DNA from: an uncultured Eubacteriales bacterium
GTDB lineage: Bacteria; Bacillota; Clostridia; Oscillospirales; Oscillospiraceae
Direction: 5' to 3'
Assembly (NCBI GenBank): GCA_900544405.1
Contig: UQVA01000010.1
Coordinates: 1-64,000, forward strand
DNA: 64,000 nt
Position numbers and translations under genes: made by a program. Each line of letters opens with the position of its first letter. The stretch's first letter is position 1. Below, piece by piece: positions 52,100-60,909 of the stretch. Below the pieces are notes generated by a model. The model saw only the letters and a list, made by a program, of their open reading frames with translations, made no database searches and had not been told where the DNA came from.

Positions 52100-52973
52100 G
52101 GAATTCGTCCTCAGTCTTGGGGGCTTCCTCGGATTTTGCTTCTTTGGCCTGATTCACCAGCATTTTCGCCGGGTCATGGGGCCGGAAGCCCTGCCACAGC
52201 AGCACGGCCACCGCCGCCACACAGCTGATGCCCGCCAGCACCTGGCTCACCCGGAAGGGACCCCAGTACAGGCTGTCCATCCGCAAGCCCTCGATGAAAG
52301 CCCGGCCCAGGCCGTACCAGGCCACATAGCCCAGGGCCACCTGGCCATCATATTTCCGCTTTTTCGACAGGAAATGCAGCAGCAGGAAGCCCACGAAATT
52401 CCAGAGGGATTCGTAGAGGAACGTGGGATGGTAATACTCCACGGCCCCGGTGGCAGTGTTGTACAGGCCCATCCGCAGGAAGGAATCCGTAGGCGCCCCG
52501 AAGGCCTCCCGGTTCATGAAGTTGCCCCAGCGGCCCACCAGCTGGCCGATGAGCAGTCCCAGGGACACCACGTCCATCATGGCGGTGGCTTTGATCTTCC
52601 GGACCTTGCAGAACACGCTCAGGCCGATGACCGCACCCAGCACGCCGCCGTAAATCGCCAGGCCGCCGTTCCAGATGTAGAGAATGGAAATGGGATTGGA
52701 TGCGTACTGATCCCACTCGAAAATACAGTAGTAAAGCCGGGCGCAGATAATGGCGAAGGGCGCCACCCAAAGCACGCCGTCAATGAGGTCGTCCTCCTTC
52801 AGACCGAATTCCTTGCTGCGCTTGCTGGCGTACAGTACCGCCAACAGCATTCCCACGGCGATGATGAGGCCGTAAAAATGGATGGTCAGAGGACCTAGCT
52901 GAATGGTGGAGGGCGGGTCCAATTCCAACCCCAGGCCGGGGAAGGAGATCAGGGTATAGGATAGGGCAGTCAT
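52083..52973 (-). CDS. lgt: prolipoprotein diacylglyceryl transferase
   Basis: Lgt adds diacylglycerol to the lipobox cysteine of prolipoproteins in the membrane. The 296-residue protein has seven membrane segments and the family motifs IHFYGLIIAVGMLLAVL, YIWNGGLAIYGGVLGA, QLVGRWGNFMNREAFG and HPTFLYESLWN, with the conserved GLGRAFIEGLRMDSLYWG. The acidic C-terminal tail is outside the core. It would process the BtuF-like lipoprotein in this window among others. Confidence 0.96.
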   Translation of the reverse strand: MTALSYTLISFPGLGLELDPPSTIQLGPLTIHFYGLIIAVGMLLAVLYASKRSKEFGLKEDDLIDGVLWVAPFAIICARLYYCIFEWDQYASNPISILYIWNGGLAIYGGVLGAVIGLSVFCKVRKIKATAMMDVVSLGLLIGQLVGRWGNFMNREAFGAPTDSFLRMGLYNTATGAVEYYHPTFLYESLWNFVGFLLLHFLSKKRKYDGQVALGYVAWYGLGRAFIEGLRMDSLYWGPFRVSQVLAGISCVAAVAVLLWQGFRPHDPAKMLVNQAKEAKSEEAPKTEDEFHENEG

Positions 52974-54250
52974 TACGGTTCCTCCTTATCAATGGGGTCC
53001 AGAATGGTCATGGAGCAGTTGTCCCGGCGGATGGAATCTTCCAGGAATTTTCGAAGGTCCTCCGCCGTCAGGGAAGCATACAGCTCCGGGAAGTTGAAAT
53101 AGTCGTAATCGCTGAGGGCGTAGGCACACAGCCGGTAGCAAGTGCCCTCGAAGCTGTCCAGGTCCCGGATACGGCGGCCCAGGGCGCTGCGGCGGATACG
53201 CAGGAAGGCCTCCTCCGGGATGCCCTCCCGGCACAGCCGCTGATTTTCGGCGAGAATATCCTCCCGAATCTGCCCCGCCTGCCGGGAATCCCCGGAGCAA
53301 AGGACCATAGCCGCTCCGTCCACACTCTCGCAGCCGCCCCCGAAGGAGGAATCGATGATTCCCTCCTCATAGAGCCGCAGATACAGCCGGGAACTTTCTC
53401 CGAACAGGGCCTCCGTGGCCAGGTCGCCGAGAATTTCCAGCCGGATGGCCTCCGGGCCGTCCTTGGGGGCGGGCAGCTTGAAGCCCATCTGGAACATGGG
53501 CATGGCCACATCCATGGGGATGTGCCTGGGACCGAAGGGGCAGTCCGCCGGTTCCGCCGGGAAGGGTAGCTTCTCTCCTACTTCCTTCTGTTCGTCCCCC
53601 AGCACCTCCAATGCCAGGGCCAAAACGCTTTCCGGGTCCACATCGCCCACCACGCACAAGACCATATTGGCCGGGGCATAAAAGGCCTCGTGGCACAGAT
53701 GCAGCCATTCCGGGGTAATTTCGGCAATGGTCTCCCGGGTACCGAGAATGGGCACATGAAGGGGATGGTTCCGGTACATTTCCTCCATCAGGCTGTCAAA
53801 GCTGACGGAATCCGGGTAATCCAGATTGGAGTCAATTTCCTGACCGATGATCTCCCGCTCCTTCTCCACAGTCTCCTCGGTAAAATACGGGGTGGACACG
53901 AAGGTCAGCAGCAGCCGCAGGCAGTCCGCAAAATGATGAGTGGTCGTAAAGTAATAGGCCGTCAGGTCATGGCTGGTAAAGGCGTTGGCGCTGGCGCCCA
54001 TGGCGGCGAACTCCGGGTACACATCATGGCCTGGCAGGTCGAACATCTTGTGCTCGAGATAATGGGCCACCCCTGCCGGGGCGTGATATTCTTTTCCCTT
54101 GAAGCGGAAATCCGTATGCAGGGAACCGAAATTTGTGACGAAATAGGCGCTTTTCCGGGTAAAGCCCGGTCTCGGCACCACCAGCACCGTCAGTCCGTTG
54201 GGAAGAACGCGCCGATAGAGCCGCTCGCCGATGGCAGGATAATCCTTCAT
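52973..54250 (-). CDS. M16 family zinc metallopeptidase, YfmH-like
   Basis: The 425-residue protein has the inverted zinc motif HYLEHKMF (HxxEH) with the third ligand Glu about 75 residues later in the family pattern (EKEREIIGQEIDSNLD). It forms a pair with the next gene, as YfmH does with YfmF, and such pairs are thought to process peptides in the cytosol. The start overlaps the YfmF-like stop as ATGA and its own stop overlaps the lgt start by one base. Confidence 0.9.
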   Translation of the reverse strand: MKDYPAIGERLYRRVLPNGLTVLVVPRPGFTRKSAYFVTNFGSLHTDFRFKGKEYHAPAGVAHYLEHKMFDLPGHDVYPEFAAMGASANAFTSHDLTAYYFTTTHHFADCLRLLLTFVSTPYFTEETVEKEREIIGQEIDSNLDYPDSVSFDSLMEEMYRNHPLHVPILGTRETIAEITPEWLHLCHEAFYAPANMVLCVVGDVDPESVLALALEVLGDEQKEVGEKLPFPAEPADCPFGPRHIPMDVAMPMFQMGFKLPAPKDGPEAIRLEILGDLATEALFGESSRLYLRLYEEGIIDSSFGGGCESVDGAAMVLCSGDSRQAGQIREDILAENQRLCREGIPEEAFLRIRRSALGRRIRDLDSFEGTCYRLCAYALSDYDYFNFPELYASLTAEDLRKFLEDSIRRDNCSMTILDPIDKEEP

Positions 54251-55512
54251 GCCTTCACCCCCCTGAGCAAAAATTCCGAGTGGAAGCGCACATGGTTGGC
54301 AGCCTCCACCACTTCCTCCAGCGTCACCGCATCCAGCCGGGCATGATATTCCTCCGGCGGGAGCAGGCTGCCGGTGAGCAGACCGTTGAAATAGTAGCCC
54401 TCCATGTTGCTGCCGCTGTCAAAGGTGGCCCGCAGGGAGGAATGCATGGCTTCCCTGGCGCTGTTCAGCTCCTCCACCGTGATGTCCCCCTGTTGGCACA
54501 GGGTCAGCTGATGGAAAATTTCCTCCCGGACCCGGTCGGTCTGGGCATTTTCGATGCCGGTGCTGACAGTCAGTAAGCCTTTCCCGGCGTGATAGGCCGA
54601 GGAAATGTCGTAGCACAGGCTCATGGTCTCCCGGATAACCCGGAACAGCTTGTTCTGCATCCCCGCTCCGTAAATGAGATTGAAAAGCCGCATAGGAATG
54701 CACAGAGGGTGGTCCAACGTCACATCCGACACGAAGCCCAGGTCCAGCTGGGTCTGGGTCAGAGGCTGCTGCTCGGCCCAGGTGCCGCCGCCTGCATCGT
54801 GGAAACGGATTTTGCCGGGAGCGTAGCCCTTCCGGGGACCCAGGGCCTCCGCCAGGGGCATCAGCCCCGCCGCCACGGTGTCCGCATCCAGGTCGCCCAC
54901 GCAGAAAATCTCCACGGGGCTTTCCTTCAATACCCGGACGTAGTAATCATACAGCTCCGCCGCCGTCAGGTTGGCAATGTCCTCCGGCTCCCCCAGGCGG
55001 CTCAGGCCGTAGGGGTCCTCCCGGCACATCCGGGCAAGCAGCTGCTGCATGGCATAGACCGCCTTGTCATTCCGGCGGGACTCGATGGCGGAAATGAGAT
55101 TTTTCTTCTCCCCTTCCACATAGTCCTTCCGGAAAATTCCCTGGTCCAGCCGAGGTTCCAGCAGCAGCTCCCCCACGAATTCCGCCATGGGCCGGAAAAT
55201 GGCATCCCCGGCCAGAGCGAACCGGTCCGCCAGGAACGTCATGCTCATGCCGCTGGCCTGCACGTCCCCCACCCGGCGGACCATGGCCCCCATGCCGGCC
55301 CCGTAGAGGGAATCCAGGCGGATGGTAATATCCCGCAGGTCCGGGTAATTCCGGCTGCCCCGGAGCAGAACGCTGCTCCAAAGGGCGTTTTTGGCGCTCT
55401 CCTCCCGGCACATGGGCCGGAGGAACTGCACCGTCATCAGGCTCTGCTTGAAGCGGGGGTCACGGATGAAATGCAGCCGCACCCCCGGAAAAAGTTCCGT
55501 TGTTTCGATCAT
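54247..55512 (-). CDS. M16-like protein without zinc motif, YfmF-like
   Basis: A 421-residue M16-fold partner. At the place where the active member has HxxEH this protein reads NALWSSVLLRGSRNYPD, so it should not bind zinc, which is typical of the non-catalytic subunit of M16 pairs. The AAAGGAGT ribosome binding site precedes ATG 55512. A minus-strand TATAAT at 55545-55550 is the likely -10, with a weak -35. It is the first gene of the four-gene operon with yfmH, lgt and the acyltransferase. Confidence 0.88.
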   Translation of the reverse strand: MIETTELFPGVRLHFIRDPRFKQSLMTVQFLRPMCREESAKNALWSSVLLRGSRNYPDLRDITIRLDSLYGAGMGAMVRRVGDVQASGMSMTFLADRFALAGDAIFRPMAEFVGELLLEPRLDQGIFRKDYVEGEKKNLISAIESRRNDKAVYAMQQLLARMCREDPYGLSRLGEPEDIANLTAAELYDYYVRVLKESPVEIFCVGDLDADTVAAGLMPLAEALGPRKGYAPGKIRFHDAGGGTWAEQQPLTQTQLDLGFVSDVTLDHPLCIPMRLFNLIYGAGMQNKLFRVIRETMSLCYDISSAYHAGKGLLTVSTGIENAQTDRVREEIFHQLTLCQQGDITVEELNSAREAMHSSLRATFDSGSNMEGYYFNGLLTGSLLPPEEYHARLDAVTLEEVVEAANHVRFHSEFLLRGVKA

Positions 55513-55603
55513 AGGTACTCCTTTGGTTTTGAGAATACCAGACTATTATACAACCATTCGCCGCAAATAGAAAGTGGTACACGAAAAATTAAAGAGTTTT
55601 TGG

Positions 55604-55632
55604 TTGCGATTTTTTCCTTCATGGAGTACAAT
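55604..55632 (+). promoter_or_regulatory. prmA promoter
   Basis: TTGCGA (55604-55609), 17-base spacer, TACAAT (55627-55632), 36 bases upstream of prmA; the start has CGGAGG upstream. Confidence 0.65.
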
Positions 55633-55668
55633 AGGATAAAACACGAATGACAATCGGAGGAAATTTCC

Positions 55669-56610
55669 ATGAATTGGTTGGAGATCACCCTGAATACCGC
55701 CCCCGGCAATGTAGAAGCCCTGGCTGCCGAGCTGACCGCCAACGGCTTTGAGGAACTGGTGCTGGAGGACCAGGGGGAATTTGAGTCCTTCCTGGAGGAA
55801 AACCGGGACTGCTGGGACTATATCGACGAGGAATTGCAGCAAAAATTGCAGGGTCTGTCCCGCATCAAGCTGTACCTGGACCAGGCGGACACCGCCGCCC
55901 ATGACCGGCTCTGCGCCCTGTGCGCCGCCCACGGCATTACCCCCGTGGAGAGCGTACTGGCTGAGCAGCAGTGGGAGCAAAGCGGCCAGGAGAATTATCC
56001 GCCCCAGGAGATCGGCAACTCCCTGGTAGTCCTGCCCGTGTGGCTGGCGGATTCTTACGAAACGAACCGAAAAAAGATCATTCTGGACCCGGGCATTGCC
56101 TTCGGCACCGGCTACCATCCCACCACCCAGATGGTGGTGGAGGAAATGGAGGACCGGCTCTTTCCCGGCTGCACCTGTCTGGACCTGGGCAGCGGCAGCG
56201 GCATTCTGTCCATCGCCGCCCTGCGGCTGGGGGCAAAAAGCGCCGTAGGCGTGGACATCGACCCTAAGGCCGAGAAGGCCGCCGGGGAGAACGCCGCCCT
56301 GAACGGCTTCGGCTTCCCGGAATTTCAGGCCTGCACCGGCAGCGTCACCGAGGACCCGGCGCTGATGGAAAAGCTGGCCGGAAACGGCCATGACTTTATT
56401 TTCGTGAACATCGTGGCAGACGTCATCATTTCCCTGGCCCCCGTACTGCCCAAGCTGGCAGGAGACAAGGGCACGGTCATCCTCTCCGGCATTCTGGACA
56501 CCCGGCTTGCAGAGGTGGAGCAGGCTCTGACCCGCTCCGGCATGGACATCATCGCCTGGAAGGCCAAGGAAGAATGGCGCTGCCTGACCGCAAAAAGGAG
56601 ACAAGCATGA
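55669..56610 (+). CDS. prmA: ribosomal protein L11 methyltransferase
   Basis: PrmA methylates ribosomal protein L11. The 313-residue product has the N-terminal substrate domain and a C-terminal SAM methylase with PGIAFGTGYHPTT, motif I LDLGSGSGILSIAA, VDIDPKAEKAAGENA and FVNIVADVI. It overlaps the next gene as ATGA. Confidence 0.96.
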   Translation: MNWLEITLNTAPGNVEALAAELTANGFEELVLEDQGEFESFLEENRDCWDYIDEELQQKLQGLSRIKLYLDQADTAAHDRLCALCAAHGITPVESVLAEQQWEQSGQENYPPQEIGNSLVVLPVWLADSYETNRKKIILDPGIAFGTGYHPTTQMVVEEMEDRLFPGCTCLDLGSGSGILSIAALRLGAKSAVGVDIDPKAEKAAGENAALNGFGFPEFQACTGSVTEDPALMEKLAGNGHDFIFVNIVADVIISLAPVLPKLAGDKGTVILSGILDTRLAEVEQALTRSGMDIIAWKAKEEWRCLTAKRRQA

Positions 56611-57647
56611 AACTATCCTATCGGGCCCGGCGGACCTGGCACCGGGTAGGCATTGCCGCCCTGGCCATTGCCGTGCTGGCAGCCCTGATGATTTTTGTAT
56701 GGACCGTGTGGCTGGGCCGGTATGTGGTCTACACCCGGGACGGGGCCACGTTGGATTTTAACAGCAGCGCCGAGATGATCGACGGCGTGGTGGCTCAGGA
56801 GCCGCCCACCCAGGAGACCGTCAGCGTGGTGTACAACGAAGGCGAGGACGCCATCGACACCGGCTCGGAAATGACCCAGCTGAACGGCTTCTTCATCAGC
56901 GCCTTTGACCTGACCGACGATCTGGCCACGGTCCAGGAATTGGCGGACAGCATTCCCAACGGCAGCAGCGTGATGATCGACGTCCGCAGTTCCTACGGCT
57001 ATGCCTACTACTCCTCCACCGTCGCCCCGACGGCGGACAGCGTGAACGTCACCGCCGTGGATGCGCTGATCGCATCCCTGAAAGCCCGGAATGTCTATCT
57101 CATCGCCCGGCTCCCGGCGTTCCAGAACTATTATTACGGCCTGAACAACGTCCCGGCGGGTCTGGCCGTGGAGGAAGGGTATCTCTGGATGGACGATGAG
57201 GGCTGCTACTGGCTGGACCCGGCTTCCAGCTCGGCCCAGAATCAGCTGGTGCAGACCGTCAGCGAATTGAAGTCCCTGGGCTTCCGGGAAGTGGTGTTCA
57301 GTCAGTTCTGCTTCCCCTCGGATATGTCTTCCATCGTCTACAATGCCGAGGACCGGCAGGCGGTGCTGGATGCGGCGGCAGCCAGCCTGGTCTCCACCTG
57401 CGCCGGCTCCACCTTCACCGTATCCTTCCAGGCAGACGTTGGGGACCTGACCATTCCGGAGGGCCGGAGCCGTCAGTATGTGGCCAATGTCTCCGCCGTG
57501 AACGCCTCCCGGACCGCCGAGAGCAGCGGCTTCGGAGAGGATGCCCCCATCCGGCTGGTGTTCCTGTCGGAATCCAACGACTCCCGCTACAACGCATACA
57601 GCGTCCTGCGGGCCATCAATCTGATTCAATCCGCCACTAACGGATAA
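56607..57647 (+). CDS. DUF4015-like putative glycoside hydrolase, membrane anchored
   Basis: The 346-residue protein has one N-terminal membrane anchor (about residues 12-35) and an outer domain with a barrel-like pattern: LNGFFISAFDL, VYLIARLPAFQNYY, YLWMDDEGCYWLDPASS and LGFREVVFSQFCFPSD. This is like DUF4015 putative glycoside hydrolases, though relatedness is judged from pattern only. AAGGAG precedes ATG 56607. Co-transcription with prmA looks incidental. Confidence 0.7.
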   Translation: MKLSYRARRTWHRVGIAALAIAVLAALMIFVWTVWLGRYVVYTRDGATLDFNSSAEMIDGVVAQEPPTQETVSVVYNEGEDAIDTGSEMTQLNGFFISAFDLTDDLATVQELADSIPNGSSVMIDVRSSYGYAYYSSTVAPTADSVNVTAVDALIASLKARNVYLIARLPAFQNYYYGLNNVPAGLAVEEGYLWMDDEGCYWLDPASSSAQNQLVQTVSELKSLGFREVVFSQFCFPSDMSSIVYNAEDRQAVLDAAAASLVSTCAGSTFTVSFQADVGDLTIPEGRSRQYVANVSAVNASRTAESSGFGEDAPIRLVFLSESNDSRYNAYSVLRAINLIQSATNG

Positions 57648-57651
57648 AGAG

Positions 57652-57686
57652 ATCCCGGAGTTTTTCTCAAACTCCGGGATTTTTCT
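57652..57686 (+). terminator. terminator after the DUF4015-like gene
   Basis: Perfect 12-bp stem ATCCCGGAGTTT/AAACTCCGGGAT (57652-57680) followed by TTTTTC. Confidence 0.9.
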
Positions 57687-57692
57687 GCACTT

Positions 57693-58979
57693 TTAATAAA
57701 GAATGATGGTCATGCCGTAATAGAGATAGCTATACAGCGTCGGGGCCACCTCCGGGGGCAAATTCACGCAGCCGTGGCTGCCGTTGTTCACATAAATGTC
57801 CCCGCCGAATTCCGTCCGCCAGTTGGCATCGTGGAGGCCGTAGCTGCCGTAGAAGCCCATCCAGCAATCCACCCAGTCGTTCCAGGTGGGGCCGGTGAGC
57901 CACACATCCCGGTCCAGGTCATAGAAGGAATACACGCCGGTGGGGGTGGCGTCGCCGTTGGCCAGGCAGCCGGTGACGCAGGCGGTCTGCAAAACCAGAT
58001 CGCCATTCCGGTAGCAGTACACGGTCTGGTTGGGAATGTCCACCTCCACATAGTCTCCGCCGAAGTTGTCCACCACCGTTCTCCCCGGCTCTCCGGGCAG
58101 AATGTCCGCCTCGATGGTCTTTTTCTCCCCGGACAGGATGCCGGTACGCAGGGCCTCGGTCAGGCTTTCCGCATTCACGCTGTACCCGCCGTAGGCATTC
58201 TGCAAATAGATGTTTTTCCCGGACGTGGTCACGAACACCCGTGCGTCCGAAGCCGCCACGGAATGGGCCTGGGCCATATTGGCGGCATAAGCCCCGATGG
58301 CGCTTTCGTCCAGCACCGGCGTCACGCCGTCAGCATCTACGCTGACCCATTCCAGGATGTTCGTCCGGTCCACTTTTTCCTCCCCGTCCGGGAAAGAAAG
58401 CGTCAGAACAGAATCCAGCCAGGTATTGGCCGTGGCCGCACCGGGCAGAGGGTCTTTTTCACCGGAGACGGCGATTTTCTCCGGGGCAACGGTCACTTCG
58501 GATTTTAATTCCCGTGCAGCGGCAGACAGGGCCTGCACCGCCGGGGAATAGTCGTTCCAGGTCCAGTCCTTGCCGGTCTGGGTGGTGTAAGATTGGGAGG
58601 TCGGGTCAAAGACCAGCTTGGCCTTTTCCGTGCCGTCCTTCCGGGAGGTGTCCACCCCATGGAGCCGGGTGAGAATATCCGAAGGCAGGGTGATGTCGTA
58701 AATATCCTCCGCTTTCGTGCCGATGGCGTTGCGCAGGTCCTCCGGCAGATGGCAGGTCATAGATAGGTCCGCCCCGGTAAGGACCGTTGTCTCCCCATCC
58801 AGCGTCACCGTCAGGGTGTACGCCTCCGGCAATGCCTCCAGCTTTTCTGCCGCTGCCTCCAGGTTCAGTCCCGCCACGTCTACGCCGCCGATGACCGCTC
58901 CCTCCGGGAACCGGTACAGGGCGGCGCAGCCGCAGAGGACAGCCGTCAGCAGCACGAATACGAATAACAACCGTTTCAT
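57693..58979 (-). CDS. YkuD-type L,D-transpeptidase, possible lipoprotein
   Basis: This 428-residue enzyme would cross-link peptidoglycan outside the cell. The N terminus is a signal with a possible lipobox (AVLCGC, Cys18). A central region (about 30-290) looks like the peptidoglycan-binding part found before YkuD domains in clostridia, and the C-terminal catalytic domain (about 300-428) has YVEVDIPNQTVYCYRNG, the conserved GLHDANW and the active-site SHGCVNLPPEVA. The start at 58979 has GGGGGAG upstream; a longer open frame above it is not real. Confidence 0.92.
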   Translation of the reverse strand: MKRLLFVFVLLTAVLCGCAALYRFPEGAVIGGVDVAGLNLEAAAEKLEALPEAYTLTVTLDGETTVLTGADLSMTCHLPEDLRNAIGTKAEDIYDITLPSDILTRLHGVDTSRKDGTEKAKLVFDPTSQSYTTQTGKDWTWNDYSPAVQALSAAARELKSEVTVAPEKIAVSGEKDPLPGAATANTWLDSVLTLSFPDGEEKVDRTNILEWVSVDADGVTPVLDESAIGAYAANMAQAHSVAASDARVFVTTSGKNIYLQNAYGGYSVNAESLTEALRTGILSGEKKTIEADILPGEPGRTVVDNFGGDYVEVDIPNQTVYCYRNGDLVLQTACVTGCLANGDATPTGVYSFYDLDRDVWLTGPTWNDWVDCWMGFYGSYGLHDANWRTEFGGDIYVNNGSHGCVNLPPEVAPTLYSYLYYGMTIILY

Positions 58980-59007
58980 GGGCGCTCCCCCTTTCTCTCT
59001 TGGGGAA

Positions 59008-59036
59008 ATCATACCATACGGAAGGAGAAAATACAA
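59008..59036 (-). promoter_or_regulatory. L,D-transpeptidase promoter
   Basis: On the minus strand TTGTAT (59031-59036), 17-base spacer, TATGAT (59008-59013). Confidence 0.65.
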
Positions 59037-59049
59037 GAAAACTCTTTCG

Positions 59050-60909
59050 TCACTTTGTATAATATTGCGCTTGCGCCTGCCAGAGACGGGCATATTCGCC
59101 ATCGGTGTCTGCCAGCAGGGCCTCGTGGCTCCCCTGCTGAATGACGGACCCATGGTCGAAAACGGTGATCTGGTCGCAGAACTTGCAGGAGGACAGCCGG
59201 TGGCTGATGTACACGGCGGTCTTATCGCCCACGATGCTGTTGAATTTCTCGTAAATTTCCGCTTCGGCAATGGGGTCCAGGGCCGCTGTGGGTTCGTCCA
59301 GCACCAGGAAAGGCGCATCCTTATAGAGGGCACGCGCGATGGCAATTTTCTGGGCCTCGCCGCCGGAAATCTCCACGCCGTCCTTATCCAGGTCCTTGTA
59401 AAGCTCCGTGTCCAGTCCATGAGGCATGGCAGCCAGCCGGTCGGCAAAGCCCGCATCCGTCAGGCACTGCTCCACCCGGCGGCGGTCATATTGGCTCCGG
59501 CCTGCCACGTTTGCCCCCAAAGGCTGGGCCAGCAGCTGGAAGTCCTGGAACACCACGGAGAAAAGGTCCAGGTAGTCCCGGTAATTATACTTACGGATGT
59601 CTATGCCGTTCAGGAGAATTTCGCCCTCCTGGGGGTCGTAGAGCCGGCAGAGCAGCTTGATAAACGTGGTCTTGCCGCTGCCGTTCTCCCCCACCACTGC
59701 CATGCGCTTGCCGATGTCAAAGGTAAAATTCACATGCCGCAATGCCCAGGTTTCCGCCCCGGGGTACTGGAAGGAAACATCCCGGAACTCCACCTGATAA
59801 TTCCGGTCCGCCCGCTTCTCCGTGGTCAGGCTGCCCTGGTACATGGCGTTGGGAATGTCCAGAAATTCATAGGTAGTCCGCAGGAATTCCGTGTTCTGCC
59901 GCATCATTTCCAAAGCCCCCAGAAGCTCGGAAAGATTCGAGGAGAGGGTCGTGGCTGCACCCACATACTGAGTAACGCTGCCCACACCAAAAGCGCCGCC
60001 CAGGGCTTTCAGACAGGCAAAGATATATACCAGTCCGGAAAACAGCGCACCGGAAGACTGGGTAACGGCATTTCCGACACCATAGACACCCCTGAAAATA
60101 CGGTCAAGGTCCTTTCCGGGTGCAAAGGGATTTTCCCGTTCCTTTTTTTCCCGCATCAGGGGGTACTGTCCATAAAGGCGCAGGTCCATCCACCGTTTCC
60201 GTTCCCGCGGCAGGTCAAAGAAGACGTTGAAAAGGCGATTTCCGAAGGTCGCTTCCTCCGACCGCTGCGCATAGAGTCGGTTGCCGACGGCCGCAACCCG
60301 CTGCTGCAGCACGACGATCCCGCCCATAACGAGCAGGAGGACCAGCGCCGCCAACGGGTTATTCAGGAACTGCATCCCGCCCTGGTTTACCCTGGCCGTG
60401 AACAGGCTCACCGTCAGCACGGCTGCACCCAGAATGCCCAGCACTGCCTGAACAAGCCGAAAAGTGCTCTGCACTGCCTCGTTGATACCGAATCCGCTCC
60501 ATTGTTCATTCTCGCGTATTTTTGTCCGAAGCTGCCGGACCCTCTGAGAATCCGCATCGGCAAAATCCATGCTCAGCATTTTTTCCAGGAACAGCCGCTC
60601 CTTCATGGGGTTGTGCATACTGTTCAGCGCGTTCATCCACCGCATCAATCCTGCTTTCAGCAGGCCCAGCAGCGCACTCACGCCCAAAGTCAGCGCAGTC
60701 CAGCGCCAGAGCATTTCCGGCCGTCTGGCCCCGGCCAGCTCATTGACCAGCTGTGCCGAAAACCAAATGGTCACATAGGGCGTCAGGGCCACCACCAGGC
60801 TCACCGGAAGCAGTGATGTCAATCGCCCCGGCACACAGCGCTCCACATCCCGCAGGCACCGGAGCGTATATTTCCAGCAATCCTTCCAACCGTTTTTCTT
60901 CTCAGTCAC
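59050..60909 (-). CDS. ABC transporter, fused permease-ATPase (second of pair)
   Basis: A 619-residue half-exporter: about six membrane segments (residues 25-330), then Walker A GENGSGKTTFIKL, signature ISGGEAQKIAIAR, Walker B FLVLDEPTAALD and H-loop YISHRLSS. Both catalytic elements look complete. The GTG start at 60909 overlaps the partner's stop by eight bases with GGGAGGG upstream. No C39 peptidase domain is present, so it would not process a leader peptide itself. It is the last gene before an L,D-transpeptidase unit. Confidence 0.92.
   Translation of the reverse strand: MTEKKNGWKDCWKYTLRCLRDVERCVPGRLTSLLPVSLVVALTPYVTIWFSAQLVNELAGARRPEMLWRWTALTLGVSALLGLLKAGLMRWMNALNSMHNPMKERLFLEKMLSMDFADADSQRVRQLRTKIRENEQWSGFGINEAVQSTFRLVQAVLGILGAAVLTVSLFTARVNQGGMQFLNNPLAALVLLLVMGGIVVLQQRVAAVGNRLYAQRSEEATFGNRLFNVFFDLPRERKRWMDLRLYGQYPLMREKKERENPFAPGKDLDRIFRGVYGVGNAVTQSSGALFSGLVYIFACLKALGGAFGVGSVTQYVGAATTLSSNLSELLGALEMMRQNTEFLRTTYEFLDIPNAMYQGSLTTEKRADRNYQVEFRDVSFQYPGAETWALRHVNFTFDIGKRMAVVGENGSGKTTFIKLLCRLYDPQEGEILLNGIDIRKYNYRDYLDLFSVVFQDFQLLAQPLGANVAGRSQYDRRRVEQCLTDAGFADRLAAMPHGLDTELYKDLDKDGVEISGGEAQKIAIARALYKDAPFLVLDEPTAALDPIAEAEIYEKFNSIVGDKTAVYISHRLSSCKFCDQITVFDHGSVIQQGSHEALLADTDGEYARLWQAQAQYYTK

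Noticed and set aside
57693..59456. Extended frame upstream of the L,D-transpeptidase
   Set aside because: The part above 58979 is a shadow of the ABC transporter gene; the signal peptide and ribosome binding site place the start at 58979.
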